DNA from: Methylomonas aurea
GTDB lineage: Bacteria; Pseudomonadota; Gammaproteobacteria; Methylococcales; Methylomonadaceae
NCBI RefSeq assembly: GCF_024505045.1
Contig: NZ_JANIBM010000001.1
Location: 310,001 to 374,000 of the forward strand
Length of the DNA stretch: 64,000 nt
Direction of reading: 5' to 3'
This document shows, piece by piece, positions 55,269 through 63,988 of this stretch. The notes under the pieces were generated by a model. That model did not search any database and had not been told where the DNA came from. It saw only the letters and a list, made by a program, of their open reading frames with translations. The position numbers and the translations under genes are program-made. Numbering within the stretch: position 1 is the stretch's first letter; each line of letters begins with the position of its first letter.

Positions 55269-55421
55269 ATGAACGAGTTTAAAAAAGATGTACTGGTCGG
55301 TACTTTGTTTGTCGCCGGTATTTTGAATTTTCTTTCCGGGCTGTTTGTGATTTCCACTGTCCTGTTTGCAGCGACGTCGATGTTCAGCAATATCTCGCTC
55401 GATACTCAAGCGAGCCGCTGA
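55269..55421 (+). CDS. 50-residue single-helix membrane protein
   Basis: M-N-E-F-K-K-D-V-L-V-G-T-L-F-V-A-G-I-L-N-F-L is followed by a long hydrophobic run (about 8-38) and a short polar tail ending Q-A-S-R. It could form one long or two short membrane helices. A GAGGA lies about 10 bases before the ATG. A promoter 70 bases upstream and a terminator 80 bases downstream enclose it, making a 330-base transcript. Function unknown; small membrane stress proteins, type I toxins and regulatory peptides are among the possibilities. Confidence 0.55.
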   Translation: MNEFKKDVLVGTLFVAGILNFLSGLFVISTVLFAATSMFSNISLDTQASR

Positions 55422-55500
55422 TCCCCCGAATTTGTAACTACCTCCTGGTGTTGTAATTAACGAGCGGTAACCTCCTTCCAAGCACTCCGCTGGTTTTCTT

Positions 55501-55535
55501 GCCTCCCTCTGCGCGAGCATTGGGAGGTTTTTTTT
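55501..55535 (+). terminator. intrinsic terminator
   Basis: CCTCCC (55502-55507) and GGGAGG (55522-55527) form the stem, followed by a T8 run. It ends the small unit before hisE. Confidence 0.88.
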
Positions 55536-55605
55536 GTCCGCAGTTTTTCCGGCACTTTGGGCGTCATGCTATGATTCAGCCCGTTCGCAATCGAGATCAA
55601 CAGTC

Positions 55606-55926
55606 ATGAACGACGTTTTACAGCAATTGGCATTGGTGCTGGAGCAGCGCAAACAACAATCCGCCGATCAATCTTATGTGGCCAGCTTGTATGCCAAAGG
55701 TTTGGACCATATTTTGAAAAAAATAGGTGAGGAAGCCACGGAAACGGTAATGGCTGCGAAAGACGGCGATAAAGATAAGATCGTTTATGAAGTGGCCGAT
55801 CTATGGTTTCACTCCATGGTCTTGTTAGCGCATCAGGAACTCGGGCCGGAACAGGTGATCAACGAGCTGCAGCGGCGTTTCGGTTTGTCCGGTCTGCAGG
55901 AAAAAGCGCAACGCAGCTCTTCATAG
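55606..55926 (+). CDS. hisE: phosphoribosyl-ATP pyrophosphatase
   Basis: A 106-residue enzyme of histidine synthesis hydrolysing PR-ATP to PR-AMP. ATG 55606 gives the normal length. The MazG-like helical fold is seen in [20 protein letters not shown] and the metal motif E-E-A-T-E-T ... D-L-W-F-H. It heads the hisE-tatA-tatB-tatC order found in many gammaproteobacteria, with tatA 20 bases downstream. hisI is not immediately upstream. Confidence 0.95.
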   Translation: MNDVLQQLALVLEQRKQQSADQSYVASLYAKGLDHILKKIGEEATETVMAAKDGDKDKIVYEVADLWFHSMVLLAHQELGPEQVINELQRRFGLSGLQEKAQRSSS

Positions 55927-55946
55927 TCAAACAGCAGGAGTAAATA

Positions 55947-56162
55947 ATGGGTTTTAGTATTCCGCATTTATTGGTGGTGCTGATCATCGTCGTGTTGGTA
56001 TTCGGCACCAAGCGATTGAAAAATGTCGGCGCCGATCTCGGCGAGGCCATCCGGGGTTTCCGGAATGCCGTAAAGGAAGGCAGCGAAGACAAAACGCTGG
56101 CCAATAAGGAAGGCGATGTGCTGGAAGGCGAAGTCTCCAGTAACGAAAAAGACAAGGTGTAA
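55947..56162 (+). CDS. tatA: Tat translocase subunit TatA
   Basis: A 71-residue membrane protein with one N-terminal helix (about 5-20) and an amphipathic helix containing [17 protein letters not shown], the TatA hallmark. It polymerises to form the passage for folded proteins. The acidic C-terminal tail is unstructured. An AGGAG precedes the ATG. tatB follows after 7 bases. Confidence 0.95.
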   Translation: MGFSIPHLLVVLIIVVLVFGTKRLKNVGADLGEAIRGFRNAVKEGSEDKTLANKEGDVLEGEVSSNEKDKV

Positions 56163-56169
56163 CGCGGCT

Positions 56170-56493
56170 ATGTTCGACGTCGGTTTTTCCGAATTGCTGA
56201 TGGTCGGCTTGGTGGCCTTATTGGTATTGGGGCCGGAAAAATTGCCCAGAGCCGCCCGCTTGGCCGGGCTATGGGTCGGTAAGGCTCGTAGCGTGCTGGC
56301 AGTCGCCAAGGCGGAGATCAAGCAAGAGCTGGCGGCCGAAGAGATGCGGCAACTGATGCAGCAAAACATTATTGCCGGCGAAGTGCAAAAAGCCTTGGAC
56401 GACACCCGCTCGGCCGTAGAAGACATCAATTTCAATATTCAAGCAGCGACCGAAGCCGATCAACACGATGACAAACCACGTTCAGCCGGATAA
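56170..56493 (+). CDS. tatB: Tat translocase subunit TatB
   Basis: A 107-residue protein with start ATG 56170 (M-F-D-V-G-F-S-E-L-L); the longer frame begins inside tatA. The transmembrane helix is followed by L-G-P-E-K-L-P-R-A-A-R, the TatB hallmark with conserved Gly-Pro and Glu. The helical tail binds signal peptides with TatC. Its end overlaps tatC by 26 bases. Confidence 0.94.
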   Translation: MFDVGFSELLMVGLVALLVLGPEKLPRAARLAGLWVGKARSVLAVAKAEIKQELAAEEMRQLMQQNIIAGEVQKALDDTRSAVEDINFNIQAATEADQHDDKPRSAG

Positions 56494-57223
56494 CGAACAG
56501 TCATTTTTCAGCCATCTGGTCGAACTGCGCGACCGTCTGTTAAAGATGGTGCTCTGCGTACTGCTGGTGTTTGTCGGCACCGCCAGTTACGCTAACGAGA
56601 TCTACGCTTTTTTGGCAGATCCGCTGTTACAGCATATGCCGAAAAACAGCTCTATGATCGCGATAGACGTGGCTTCGCCGTTTTTTACCCCGTTTAAACT
56701 GGCATTCGTCGTCGCCGTGTTTGCCAGTATCCCTTTCATTCTTTACCAGTTTTGGGGCTTCGTCGCGCCGGGTTTGTACCGCCACGAGAAAATGATGGTT
56801 GCTCCGCTGTTGCTGGCCAGCACGGTATTATTCTACGGCGGCGCGGCGTTCGCTTATTTTCTGGTGTTCCCGTTGGTGTTTTCCTATCTGACGGCCGCAG
56901 CACCGGCCGGCGTCGCCGTGATGACCGACATCGCCACCTATTTGGATTTCGTCTTGGCGATGTTTTTTGCATTCGGCCTGGCCTTCGAAATTCCGGTGTT
57001 GACCATCGTGCTGGTCTGGACCGGCATCATCAGTCCGGAATCCTTGGCGGAAAAACGGCCTTACGTGATCGTCGGCGTATTCGTGGTGGCGATGTTTCTG
57101 ACGCCGCCCGATGCGCTGTCGCAGACCTTGTTAGCCGTGCCAATGTGGTTGTTGTTCGAATCCGGACTACTGTTCTCGAGATTGATAACCCGGCGCGACC
57201 GCGCAGCCGAGAACGATGGTTAG
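56468..57223 (+). CDS. tatC: Tat translocase subunit TatC
   Basis: A 251-residue protein with six membrane helices that recognises twin-arginine signal peptides. N-terminal F-F-S-H-L-V-E-L-R-D-R-L and the conserved Q-F-W-G-F-V-A-P-G-L region are present; F-G-L-A-F-E-I-P-V-L precedes helix five. It overlaps tatB by 26 bases and yggS by 8. The complete tatABC set means this cell exports folded, cofactor-containing proteins. Confidence 0.96.
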   Translation: MTNHVQPDNEQSFFSHLVELRDRLLKMVLCVLLVFVGTASYANEIYAFLADPLLQHMPKNSSMIAIDVASPFFTPFKLAFVVAVFASIPFILYQFWGFVAPGLYRHEKMMVAPLLLASTVLFYGGAAFAYFLVFPLVFSYLTAAAPAGVAVMTDIATYLDFVLAMFFAFGLAFEIPVLTIVLVWTGIISPESLAEKRPYVIVGVFVVAMFLTPPDALSQTLLAVPMWLLFESGLLFSRLITRRDRAAENDG

Positions 57224-57899
57224 TATTGCCGGACGTTTTGCAGCGGTCCGCGCCCAATTGCGCGATGCCGAAAACGCCGCCGGGCGCCTGCCGGGTAGCG
57301 TGCAACTGCTTGCCGTCAGCAAAACCAAACCGGCAGCCGACTTGGCCGCGGTTTACCGATTGGGCCAGCGCCATTTCGGCGAGAATTATCTGCAGGAGGC
57401 TTTGAAGAAGCAGCAGCAACTGGCTGCGTTCGATATCAGTTGGCATTTCATCGGCCCGATCCAATCCAACAAAACCCGGCCGATAGCGGAGAATTTCGCC
57501 TGGGTGCACAGCGTCGACCGTTTGAAAATCGCCGAGCGTCTCAGCGAGCAACGCCCGGACCATTTGCCGCCGCTGAATATCTGCCTGCAAGTCAATATCA
57601 GCGACGAAGCTACCAAATCCGGCATCAGCTTGGCCGAGTTGCCGGATTTGGTTCGGCAAGTGGAACAATTGCCGCGCCTGCGTCTGCGCGGCGTAATGGC
57701 AATACCGGAACCGGCGGCCGATTTCGAAGCGCAGCGTATACCCTATCGACGTCTCTACCAGGCGGCGACGGCATTGCATCGGCCGCAGCTGGACACGTTT
57801 TCGTTCGGCATGAGCGGCGACTTGCTCGCCGCAGTCACCGAGGGTGCGACGCTGGTTAGGATCGGCACCGCGCTGTTCGGCGCGCGTCCTAGCCAATAA
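57216..57899 (+). CDS. YggS-family PLP homeostasis protein
   Basis: A 227-residue PLP-binding protein of the YggS/PROSC family, which manages free pyridoxal phosphate. The PLP Lys is residue 36 in A-V-S-K-T-K-P, and H-F-I-G-P-I-Q-S-N-K, S-V-D-R-L and F-S-F-G-M-S-G-D are conserved. In most relatives it sits near pilT or proC; here it is translationally coupled to tatC and followed by argS after 57 bases. Confidence 0.93.
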   Translation: MVSIAGRFAAVRAQLRDAENAAGRLPGSVQLLAVSKTKPAADLAAVYRLGQRHFGENYLQEALKKQQQLAAFDISWHFIGPIQSNKTRPIAENFAWVHSVDRLKIAERLSEQRPDHLPPLNICLQVNISDEATKSGISLAELPDLVRQVEQLPRLRLRGVMAIPEPAADFEAQRIPYRRLYQAATALHRPQLDTFSFGMSGDLLAAVTEGATLVRIGTALFGARPSQ

Positions 57900-57956
57900 A
57901 TTGTTTTTCATGGATAATGCGGGGAATTTTCCGACAAATCCCCATTCTTCGAAGCG

Positions 57957-59717
57957 ATGAAACAAAAGCTGGAGTCCCTTTTACAACAGGCAGTTGCAGG
58001 TATCAAAACCCAAGGTATTCTCGAAAGCGATTTCATTGCCCAAATTCAATTAGAACGCACCAAAGACCCGCAACACGGCGATTTCGCTACCAATCTGGCG
58101 ATGTTGTTGGCCAAGCCGGCCAAACAAAACCCGCGGCAGCTCGCCGAAAAAATCGTCGCCGCATTGCCGGCCGACCCGGCAGTGGTCAAAGTAGAGATCG
58201 CCGGGCCTGGATTCATCAACTTTTTCATAAATCCCGATAGCCAGTTCCAGATCGTACGCCAAGTGCTGGAACAAGGCAGCGCCTTCGGCTTGAGCCGGAT
58301 CGGGGCCGGACAACGAGTGCAAGTCGAGTTTGTCTCGGCTAATCCGACCGGGCCGTTGCATGTCGGCCACGGCCGTGGTGCTGCCTACGGTTCCGCCGTA
58401 GCCGATTTGCTGGAAGCGGCCGGTTTCAGTGTCGAGCGCGAATACTACGTCAACGATGCCGGTCGGCAAATGGATATCTTGGCGACCAGCGTCTGGTTGC
58501 GTTATTTGGAAGCCTGCGGCGAGGTATTGCCTTTTCCGAGTAACGGCTACCGTGGCGAGTACGTTAGAGATATTTCAGCCAATTTGCACAGAAGCGCCGG
58601 CGACAAGTACCGCAAGCCCTCCGCTCAGGTTTTGGCGGATTTACCGGCCGACGAAGCGCAAGGCGGCGATAAGGAAAAGCATATCGATGCGCTGATCGAA
58701 CGCGCTAAAACGCTGTTGGGGCCGGAAGCTTACGAGCAGGTGTTTCAGGCCGGTCTTGACGAGATTCTGCAGGATATCAAAGACGACCTAGCCGAGTTCG
58801 GCGTCGGCTACCAACGCTGGTTCTCGGAACGCTCGTTGATGGACGACCAATCCATTGACCGGGCGTTACGGCGCTTGGACGAGGCCGGGTTTTTGTACCG
58901 GCAGGAAGGTGCGACCTGGTTCGCCTCCAGCCGATTGGGCGACGAGAAAGACCGGGTGGTGGTGCGCGACAACGGCCAAACCACGTATTTTGCGTCCGAT
59001 ATCGCTTACCACATGAACAAGCTGGATCGGGGCTTCGACAAAATCATCAATATCTGGGGTGCCGACCACCACGGCTATATTCCAAGGGTTAAAGCCGCGA
59101 TGCAGGCCCTGGGTGCCGACGATTCCAAACTGAAGGTCTTGTTGGTGCAATTTGCCGTGCTTTACCGCGGCGACGAAAAGGTGCAAATGTCGACCCGATC
59201 CGGCGAATTCGTCACCTTGCGCCAACTGCGTAACGAAGTCGGCAAAGACGCCTGCCGTTTTTTCTACGTGATGCGCAAGTCCGAGCAGCACATGGATTTC
59301 GACTTGAAACTGGCGACCTCCAAAACCAACGAGAATCCGGTTTATTACGTGCAGTACGCGCATGCCCGGGTGTGCAGCGTGTTGCGCCAACTGGACGAAA
59401 AAGGTCGGCAACGCGATCCCCTTCTGGGAATGCAGCATTTGCATTTGCTTACTGAGGAACAGGAAAGCGCGCTATTGACGACATTGTCCAGATATCCGGA
59501 AACCTTAGAACGGGCGGCGTTGAACTACGAGCCGCACCAATTGATTCAATATCTGCGCGAATTGGCCAACCAATTCCATAGTTACTATAACGCCCACCAA
59601 TTTTTGGTCGACGACGACAAGCTGTGCAATGCCCGGATTAACCTGGTTTGTGCGGTCCGGCAAGTGTTGGCCAACGCCATGTCTCTGCTGAAAATCAATA
59701 CACCCGAAGCGATGTAA
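57957..59717 (+). CDS. argS: arginyl-tRNA synthetase
   Basis: A 586-residue class Ia synthetase charging tRNA-Arg. The HIGH-type motif is H-V-G-H-G-R-G near 133-139. The KMSKS position reads K-V-Q-M-S-T-R, normal for ArgRS. The N-terminal additional domain and the C-terminal anticodon-binding helices (ending in I-N-T-P-E-A-M) are present. Its stop is immediately followed by the ATG of the SPOR protein, so they form one operon, an arrangement seen in other proteobacteria. Confidence 0.97.
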   Translation: MKQKLESLLQQAVAGIKTQGILESDFIAQIQLERTKDPQHGDFATNLAMLLAKPAKQNPRQLAEKIVAALPADPAVVKVEIAGPGFINFFINPDSQFQIVRQVLEQGSAFGLSRIGAGQRVQVEFVSANPTGPLHVGHGRGAAYGSAVADLLEAAGFSVEREYYVNDAGRQMDILATSVWLRYLEACGEVLPFPSNGYRGEYVRDISANLHRSAGDKYRKPSAQVLADLPADEAQGGDKEKHIDALIERAKTLLGPEAYEQVFQAGLDEILQDIKDDLAEFGVGYQRWFSERSLMDDQSIDRALRRLDEAGFLYRQEGATWFASSRLGDEKDRVVVRDNGQTTYFASDIAYHMNKLDRGFDKIINIWGADHHGYIPRVKAAMQALGADDSKLKVLLVQFAVLYRGDEKVQMSTRSGEFVTLRQLRNEVGKDACRFFYVMRKSEQHMDFDLKLATSKTNENPVYYVQYAHARVCSVLRQLDEKGRQRDPLLGMQHLHLLTEEQESALLTTLSRYPETLERAALNYEPHQLIQYLRELANQFHSYYNAHQFLVDDDKLCNARINLVCAVRQVLANAMSLLKINTPEAM

Positions 59718-60344
59718 ATGGCCAGAGATTACAAGCACCGCGTACAAAGCCCCAATTACGGCGCCGGCCGGCGGAAGCCGAAGCAGTCGTCGGTTGCGTT
59801 ATGGCGCTGGTTGTTGGTGATCATGCTGATTGCAGCCTTCGTGGTATTTCTGAACATGATCGGCAAATTGGTGCCCGAGTTGGTCGCCGGCAAGCCCGTC
59901 CAGGAAACGCCGCCGGCCGCCGAACCGATAAAGCAGGAATTGCCGCTAAAACCGAAAACCGCCGCCGAAGCGGAGAAACCGGCCGAGCCGGTCGAACCTG
60001 AAGAGCCGCGCTACGACTTTTACACCATTCTGCCGCAGGCGGAAGTCGTGGTGCCGGACTACGAGATCAAAACCCGGGTCCGCGAGCAATTGGTCGGCAA
60101 AACTAAGGCAACCAAATACATCATGCAGGCAGGCTCGTTCAGGGAAGCTGCCGAAGCAGAACGCCACAAAGCGAAATTGGCGTTACTCGGTATCGAGTCG
60201 CGGGTCGAAAAAGCCAAGGTCGGCAATGTGATTTGGCATCGAGTCAAGGTGGGGCCGTACGATAATCCGGCCAGCGTTTCCACGATCAAGGAATTGCTGC
60301 AGAAAAACGGTATTGGCGTAATCGTCACCGAAAGCGGCCAATAA
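59718..60344 (+). CDS. SPOR-domain cell-division protein (FtsN-like)
   Basis: A 208-residue bitopic protein: basic cytoplasmic end, one membrane helix (about 33-50, W-L-L-V-I-M-L-I-A-A-F), a Pro/Glu/Ala-rich periplasmic linker (about 57-95) and a C-terminal SPOR domain (about 130-208; Y-I-M-Q-A-G-S-F-R-E-A-A-E-A-E-R). SPOR domains bind denuded glycan strands at the division septum. It begins directly after the argS stop. The FtsN essential-domain motif cannot be confirmed, so a DamX- or RlpA-like role is also possible. Confidence 0.88.
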   Translation: MARDYKHRVQSPNYGAGRRKPKQSSVALWRWLLVIMLIAAFVVFLNMIGKLVPELVAGKPVQETPPAAEPIKQELPLKPKTAAEAEKPAEPVEPEEPRYDFYTILPQAEVVVPDYEIKTRVREQLVGKTKATKYIMQAGSFREAAEAERHKAKLALLGIESRVEKAKVGNVIWHRVKVGPYDNPASVSTIKELLQKNGIGVIVTESGQ

Positions 60345-60465
60345 AATTTGCAGTCCGGAAAGGCCGGCAGACAAATATTTGCAGCCGATCGGGCGCATTT
60401 ATCGATTGACTGGCCTATAGTTTTAAGCTCTGATTAAAGCCCACAATTTCCAGGGGAGACGCTAC

Positions 60466-61017
60466 ATGCTCAATAAAAAAATAATGGTGTTGATGTTAGC
60501 AGGTTTGACGGCATTGAGTGGTTGCGGCCGGCTGTACTATTACTCCACCAGCATCGACGACGACGACTTGGTTGAAGTCAGCTACGACGCGGTCAGTTGG
60601 TTATTAACCGATCTGCGTCAACCGCTGCCTAAGGGCAGCTTGGTTGTAATCAACTCCCTGGTCAACGTCGACGACATGGGGCAAACCCTGCCGTTCGGCA
60701 GAATCATTTCCGACCAGCTTTCTTCAGCACTGCATCGTTCCGGGTATCGGGTGATGGGCATGGAGTTGCCGACCGAGATTTTCGCCAAAAACGAATCAGG
60801 TATTCTGGAATTGCCGGAAAAAACCAAGGAAGCCCTGAATAACGTCGGCGCTAAAGCCATTGTGATCGGTTCCTACGCTCCGGGGCGCGACAATATTTAC
60901 GTGTCGTTGCGCGTGGTGGATATCGCCAGCCAGAACGTGGTTTCGTCTACCGACTATTCGGTGGCGATGGGTCCGGATGCCAAAGTGCTGACGACCAAAC
61001 CGTTGCCTAAACAATAA
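60466..61017 (+). CDS. FlgO-like outer-membrane lipoprotein
   Basis: A 183-residue lipoprotein with lipobox L-S-G-C (Cys20) and a FlgO-type domain (I-S-D-Q-L-S-S-A-L-H-R-S-G-Y-R-V-M and A-I-V-I-G-S-Y-A-P). FlgO is known from the Vibrio flagellum, but no flagellar gene is close. The fold is related to that of TolB-N and CsgG-like domains. A GGGGAG lies 6 bases before the ATG. It might be an envelope assembly factor in this lineage. Confidence 0.85.
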   Translation: MLNKKIMVLMLAGLTALSGCGRLYYYSTSIDDDDLVEVSYDAVSWLLTDLRQPLPKGSLVVINSLVNVDDMGQTLPFGRIISDQLSSALHRSGYRVMGMELPTEIFAKNESGILELPEKTKEALNNVGAKAIVIGSYAPGRDNIYVSLRVVDIASQNVVSSTDYSVAMGPDAKVLTTKPLPKQ

Positions 61018-61064
61018 TTTGGCCAGGGAACCGGCCGCTGGACCGCGGCCGCTCCCACGCTTAT

Positions 61065-62090
61065 TCAGGCTGGCTGGACATGTTCGTAAGCCAGATCCTG
61101 CCGTAAAAACTCCGATATTTGTTCCGGCTCGGTAAAATGACCGAGCGCCAACAGCAGCTTGGCGTAAGCCACTTCCAACGTCATATTCCAAACCATCTCC
61201 GCCCCGGCAGCGATCAATTCCCGGGTCGAGGCGTAAGCGCTTTCCGAGTGCAGAGCCGGAGCCATATATATTTTCAGGCCGGATTGCCGGCATTTGTGAG
61301 CGAAGCCGGCCAGGCTGTACTCGCTGCCGGTTGCATCCGATGCGCAGGCCGTGCCGGAATGGTACAGGTCGTGCAGCACCGCGTCGAAGTTGCCCAGATT
61401 GAAGGCGTCGTAATCGAGGCCGGGATAGGGTCTGATCAACAAAACCCGTGCCGAAAAGTCGGGCTTCAACTCGGCCGGCTGGCGATGCGGGTTATCGGCG
61501 ATAGCCAAGGTTTCAAACTGTCCGCCGCGATAGCGCATAAACGGCCGGGATTGGGCGCTGATGAAATCGCTGCCTAACGGCAGACAGGAACTGAGCCGCG
61601 TTCCCAAGTGAACCAGCATATCCTGGCCAGGATTGCGGTATGGCACGAATACACCACTATGCCCGCCTTGCCGGATGAACTCCACCGCACAGCAAAAATT
61701 GGCAAGTCCGTTGGCTTGCGTGTTATCCAGTGGTAAATCGCTCGAGACCAGCAATAGCGGAATCGGTAATTTATGGAAATACAATCCCAATGCCGCGGCG
61801 CTAAATGCCAGGGTATCGGTGCCGTGGGTAACGATAATGCCGTCGAATCGGCGTAAATCCTCGGCTTCGATTGCGGCAACGATCTGTTGCCAGTGTTGGG
61901 TATGGAGATTTTCGCTGAGGATTTGCAATGGTTGTAGAGACTTGAACGTTATCGAAGTCGCATCGGGGTAGTGGTCGGCAAACAATGCCAGCAGTTTGAA
62001 GCCGGCGCTAGCCGAAGTGTCGACGGTGCCGCCCGCCAACTGCGAACCTATGGTGCCGCCGGTAAACACCAGCAGGATGTTTTTATTCAT
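61065..62090 (-). CDS. type I asparaginase-like protein
   Basis: A 341-residue protein with both asparaginase Thr motifs: F-T-G-G-T-I-G-S near the N-terminus and T-H-G-T-D-T-L near 90. L-P-L-D-N-T-Q-A-N-G-L resembles the family's substrate loop. ATG 62090 gives M-N-K-N-I-L-L-V-F-T-G-G, the better fit; an ATG at 62111 adds 7 residues. It may hydrolyse asparagine or glutamine in the cytoplasm, as no signal peptide is present. It is divergent from folA by 61 bases. Confidence 0.9.
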   Translation of the reverse strand: MNKNILLVFTGGTIGSQLAGGTVDTSASAGFKLLALFADHYPDATSITFKSLQPLQILSENLHTQHWQQIVAAIEAEDLRRFDGIIVTHGTDTLAFSAAALGLYFHKLPIPLLLVSSDLPLDNTQANGLANFCCAVEFIRQGGHSGVFVPYRNPGQDMLVHLGTRLSSCLPLGSDFISAQSRPFMRYRGGQFETLAIADNPHRQPAELKPDFSARVLLIRPYPGLDYDAFNLGNFDAVLHDLYHSGTACASDATGSEYSLAGFAHKCRQSGLKIYMAPALHSESAYASTRELIAAGAEMVWNMTLEVAYAKLLLALGHFTEPEQISEFLRQDLAYEHVQPA

Positions 62091-62151
62091 ATTCGGCGTT
62101 TCTAGTATCATGTCGGGTTACGGATTAAATCCGCATCTTAAATAATTTCGC

Positions 62152-62694
62152 ATGAAAATATCACTGATTGTGGCGATGGCCAGCAACAATGCCATTGGTC
62201 TCAACGGCCGGATGCCGTGGCATCTTTCTGCCGATTTGAAACGCTTCAAACGAATCACGATGGGCTTCCCGGTTTTGATGGGGCGTAAAACCTTCGAAGC
62301 CATAGGCAAGGCATTACCGGGTAGGGAAAATGTCGTGATCAGCCGGTCTTCGCCTTACAATGCTCCAGGATGTACAGTGTTCGGCGACATGGAGAGCGCA
62401 TTACAGGCTTTGGCAGCGCGCGAGGAAGTGTTCGTGATCGGCGGTGCCACGCTGTACCAAGCGCTTTTGCCTGTGGCCGATTATCTCTATCTTACTGAAA
62501 TCGACTGCAATTTTCCGGGAGACACGTTTTTTCCCGAGTTTGATCGGCGGCAATGGCAAGAACTAAGCCGCGAGACCATAGATAACGACGCCAGCGTCAA
62601 TTTCCACTATCGTTTTTTAAAGTTGCGGCGGGCCAATACCGGCGAGGCGGATACGGTTTTGGCTAAAATGCCGGTTGCGCTTACAATTCCTTAA
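62152..62694 (+). CDS. folA: dihydrofolate reductase
   Basis: A 180-residue enzyme reducing dihydrofolate to tetrahydrofolate with NADPH. Conserved residues are I-G-L-N-G-R-M-P-W-H-L-S-A-D-L, the catalytic Asp, L-M-G-R-K-T-F-E-A-I-G and V-F-V-I-G-G-A-T-L-Y. The C-terminus is about 15 residues longer than usual. thyA is not adjacent. Four Pho half-sites begin 4 bases after the stop. Confidence 0.96.
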   Translation: MKISLIVAMASNNAIGLNGRMPWHLSADLKRFKRITMGFPVLMGRKTFEAIGKALPGRENVVISRSSPYNAPGCTVFGDMESALQALAAREEVFVIGGATLYQALLPVADYLYLTEIDCNFPGDTFFPEFDRRQWQELSRETIDNDASVNFHYRFLKLRRANTGEADTVLAKMPVALTIP

Positions 62695-62697
62695 GTT

Positions 62698-62741
62698 TTG
62701 TCACAAAGCTGTCATATTTGCTTCATAGTATTGTCATGTCA
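62698..62741 (+). promoter_or_regulatory. tandem Pho boxes (PhoB binding site)
   Basis: Four 11-base units in register: TTGTCACAAAG, CTGTCATATTT, GCTTCATAGTA, TTGTCATGTCA. Three of them match the PhoB half-site C/T-T-G-T-C-A, and the third is degenerate. The array stands 45 bases before the pstS ATG and occupies the -35 region, as expected for PhoB-activated promoters. Confidence 0.88.
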
Positions 62742-62785
62742 CTTTGGCACACTGATCTTGGTTTTAAACATTTTCGAGAAAATAT

Positions 62786-63775
62786 ATGAATAAAACATTC
62801 AAGCTGAAATCGCTGGTCATGGGATTAGGTTTCGCCTCCGCCGCGCTTTTGGCCGGCGAAGTCGCCTCTGCCCCTGCAACTTTGGATGCGGCTCTTCCGG
62901 AATACTCCGCGGCGAGCGGTATTTCAGGCAACCTGTCCAGCGTCGGCTCTGATACTTTGGCGAACCTGATGACCTTGTGGGCCGAAGAATTCGGTAAGAT
63001 TTACCCCAACGTCAATATCCAGATTCAAGCCGCGGGTTCCTCTACCGCGCCGCCGGCCCTGACCGAAGGTACTTCCAATCTGGGGCCGATGAGCCGGAAA
63101 ATGAAAGACAACGAAATCGACGATTTCGAAAGCAAATACGGCTACAAACCGACCGCGATTCCGGTTGCGATCGACGCATTGGCTGTATTCGTCAACAAGG
63201 ACAATCCGGTAAAAGGCTTGAGCATCCCGCAAGTCGACGCGATCATGTCGTCAACCCGGAAATGTGGCGGCGCCAACGATATTACGACTTGGGGCCAAGC
63301 CGGCCTGACCGGCGCCTGGGCCAGCCGCCCGATTCAGTTGTACGGCCGTAACTCGGTTTCCGGTACTTACGGTTTCTTCAAAGACGAAGCGTTGTGCAAA
63401 GGCGATTTCAAAAGCAACGTCAACGAGCAACCCGGTTCCGCATCGGTGGTGCAATCTGTTACTACCTCTGCGAATGGTATCGGTTATTCAGGTATCGGCT
63501 ACTCCACTTCCGGCGTAAAAGCCGTGGCGCTGGCGCGTAAAGACGGCGAAGCCTTTGTCGAAGCCACTCCGGAAAATGCGACTTCCGGCGCTTATCCGCT
63601 GTCGCGCTTTCTATACGTCTACGTCAACAAAAAACCGAACGAACCGTTGGCGCCGCTGGAGAAGGAGTTCATCAAAATGGTGTTGTCCAAAACCGGTCAG
63701 CAGGTCGTGATCAAAGACGGCTACATTCCGTTGCCGGCCAAAGCAGTGGAAAAAGCGCTGACATTGATCCAGTAA
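62786..63775 (+). CDS. pstS: phosphate ABC transporter substrate-binding protein PstS
   Basis: A 329-residue periplasmic protein with signal peptide (about 1-28, L-A-G-E-V-A-S-A). Phosphate-binding loops appear as S-S-V-G-S-D-T-L and A-A-G-S-S-T-A, with [11 protein letters not shown] near residue 190. It belongs to the PstS-like branch found in many aquatic proteobacteria. Pho boxes upstream indicate induction by phosphate starvation. It is followed by a terminator; pstC, pstA and pstB could lie beyond the window. Confidence 0.93.
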   Translation: MNKTFKLKSLVMGLGFASAALLAGEVASAPATLDAALPEYSAASGISGNLSSVGSDTLANLMTLWAEEFGKIYPNVNIQIQAAGSSTAPPALTEGTSNLGPMSRKMKDNEIDDFESKYGYKPTAIPVAIDALAVFVNKDNPVKGLSIPQVDAIMSSTRKCGGANDITTWGQAGLTGAWASRPIQLYGRNSVSGTYGFFKDEALCKGDFKSNVNEQPGSASVVQSVTTSANGIGYSGIGYSTSGVKAVALARKDGEAFVEATPENATSGAYPLSRFLYVYVNKKPNEPLAPLEKEFIKMVLSKTGQQVVIKDGYIPLPAKAVEKALTLIQ

Positions 63776-63902
63776 TTCATCAAGCCAGGGACCGGCTTGA
63801 TCAGGGACAAATTATGCAGGGACGCTTCAAAGGATTGGCGCGAAGCATCGCCGCCCTTATTCGTAGCCGCCAATCAAATGCGGTTGATCTAGTATAATAA
63901 CG

Positions 63903-63937
63903 AAGCCGATAATTGCGCGTAAATTATCGGCTTTTTT
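63903..63937 (+). terminator. intrinsic terminator after pstS
   Basis: AAGCCGATAATT (63903-63914) and AATTATCGGCTT (63922-63933) form a perfect 12-base-pair stem with a 7-base loop, followed by a T-run. Confidence 0.93.
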
Positions 63938-63988
63938 GTTTTAAGCATTCCGGTGTGTTTCTTTCCGCAAATTTTGTGATGCCCAGTT

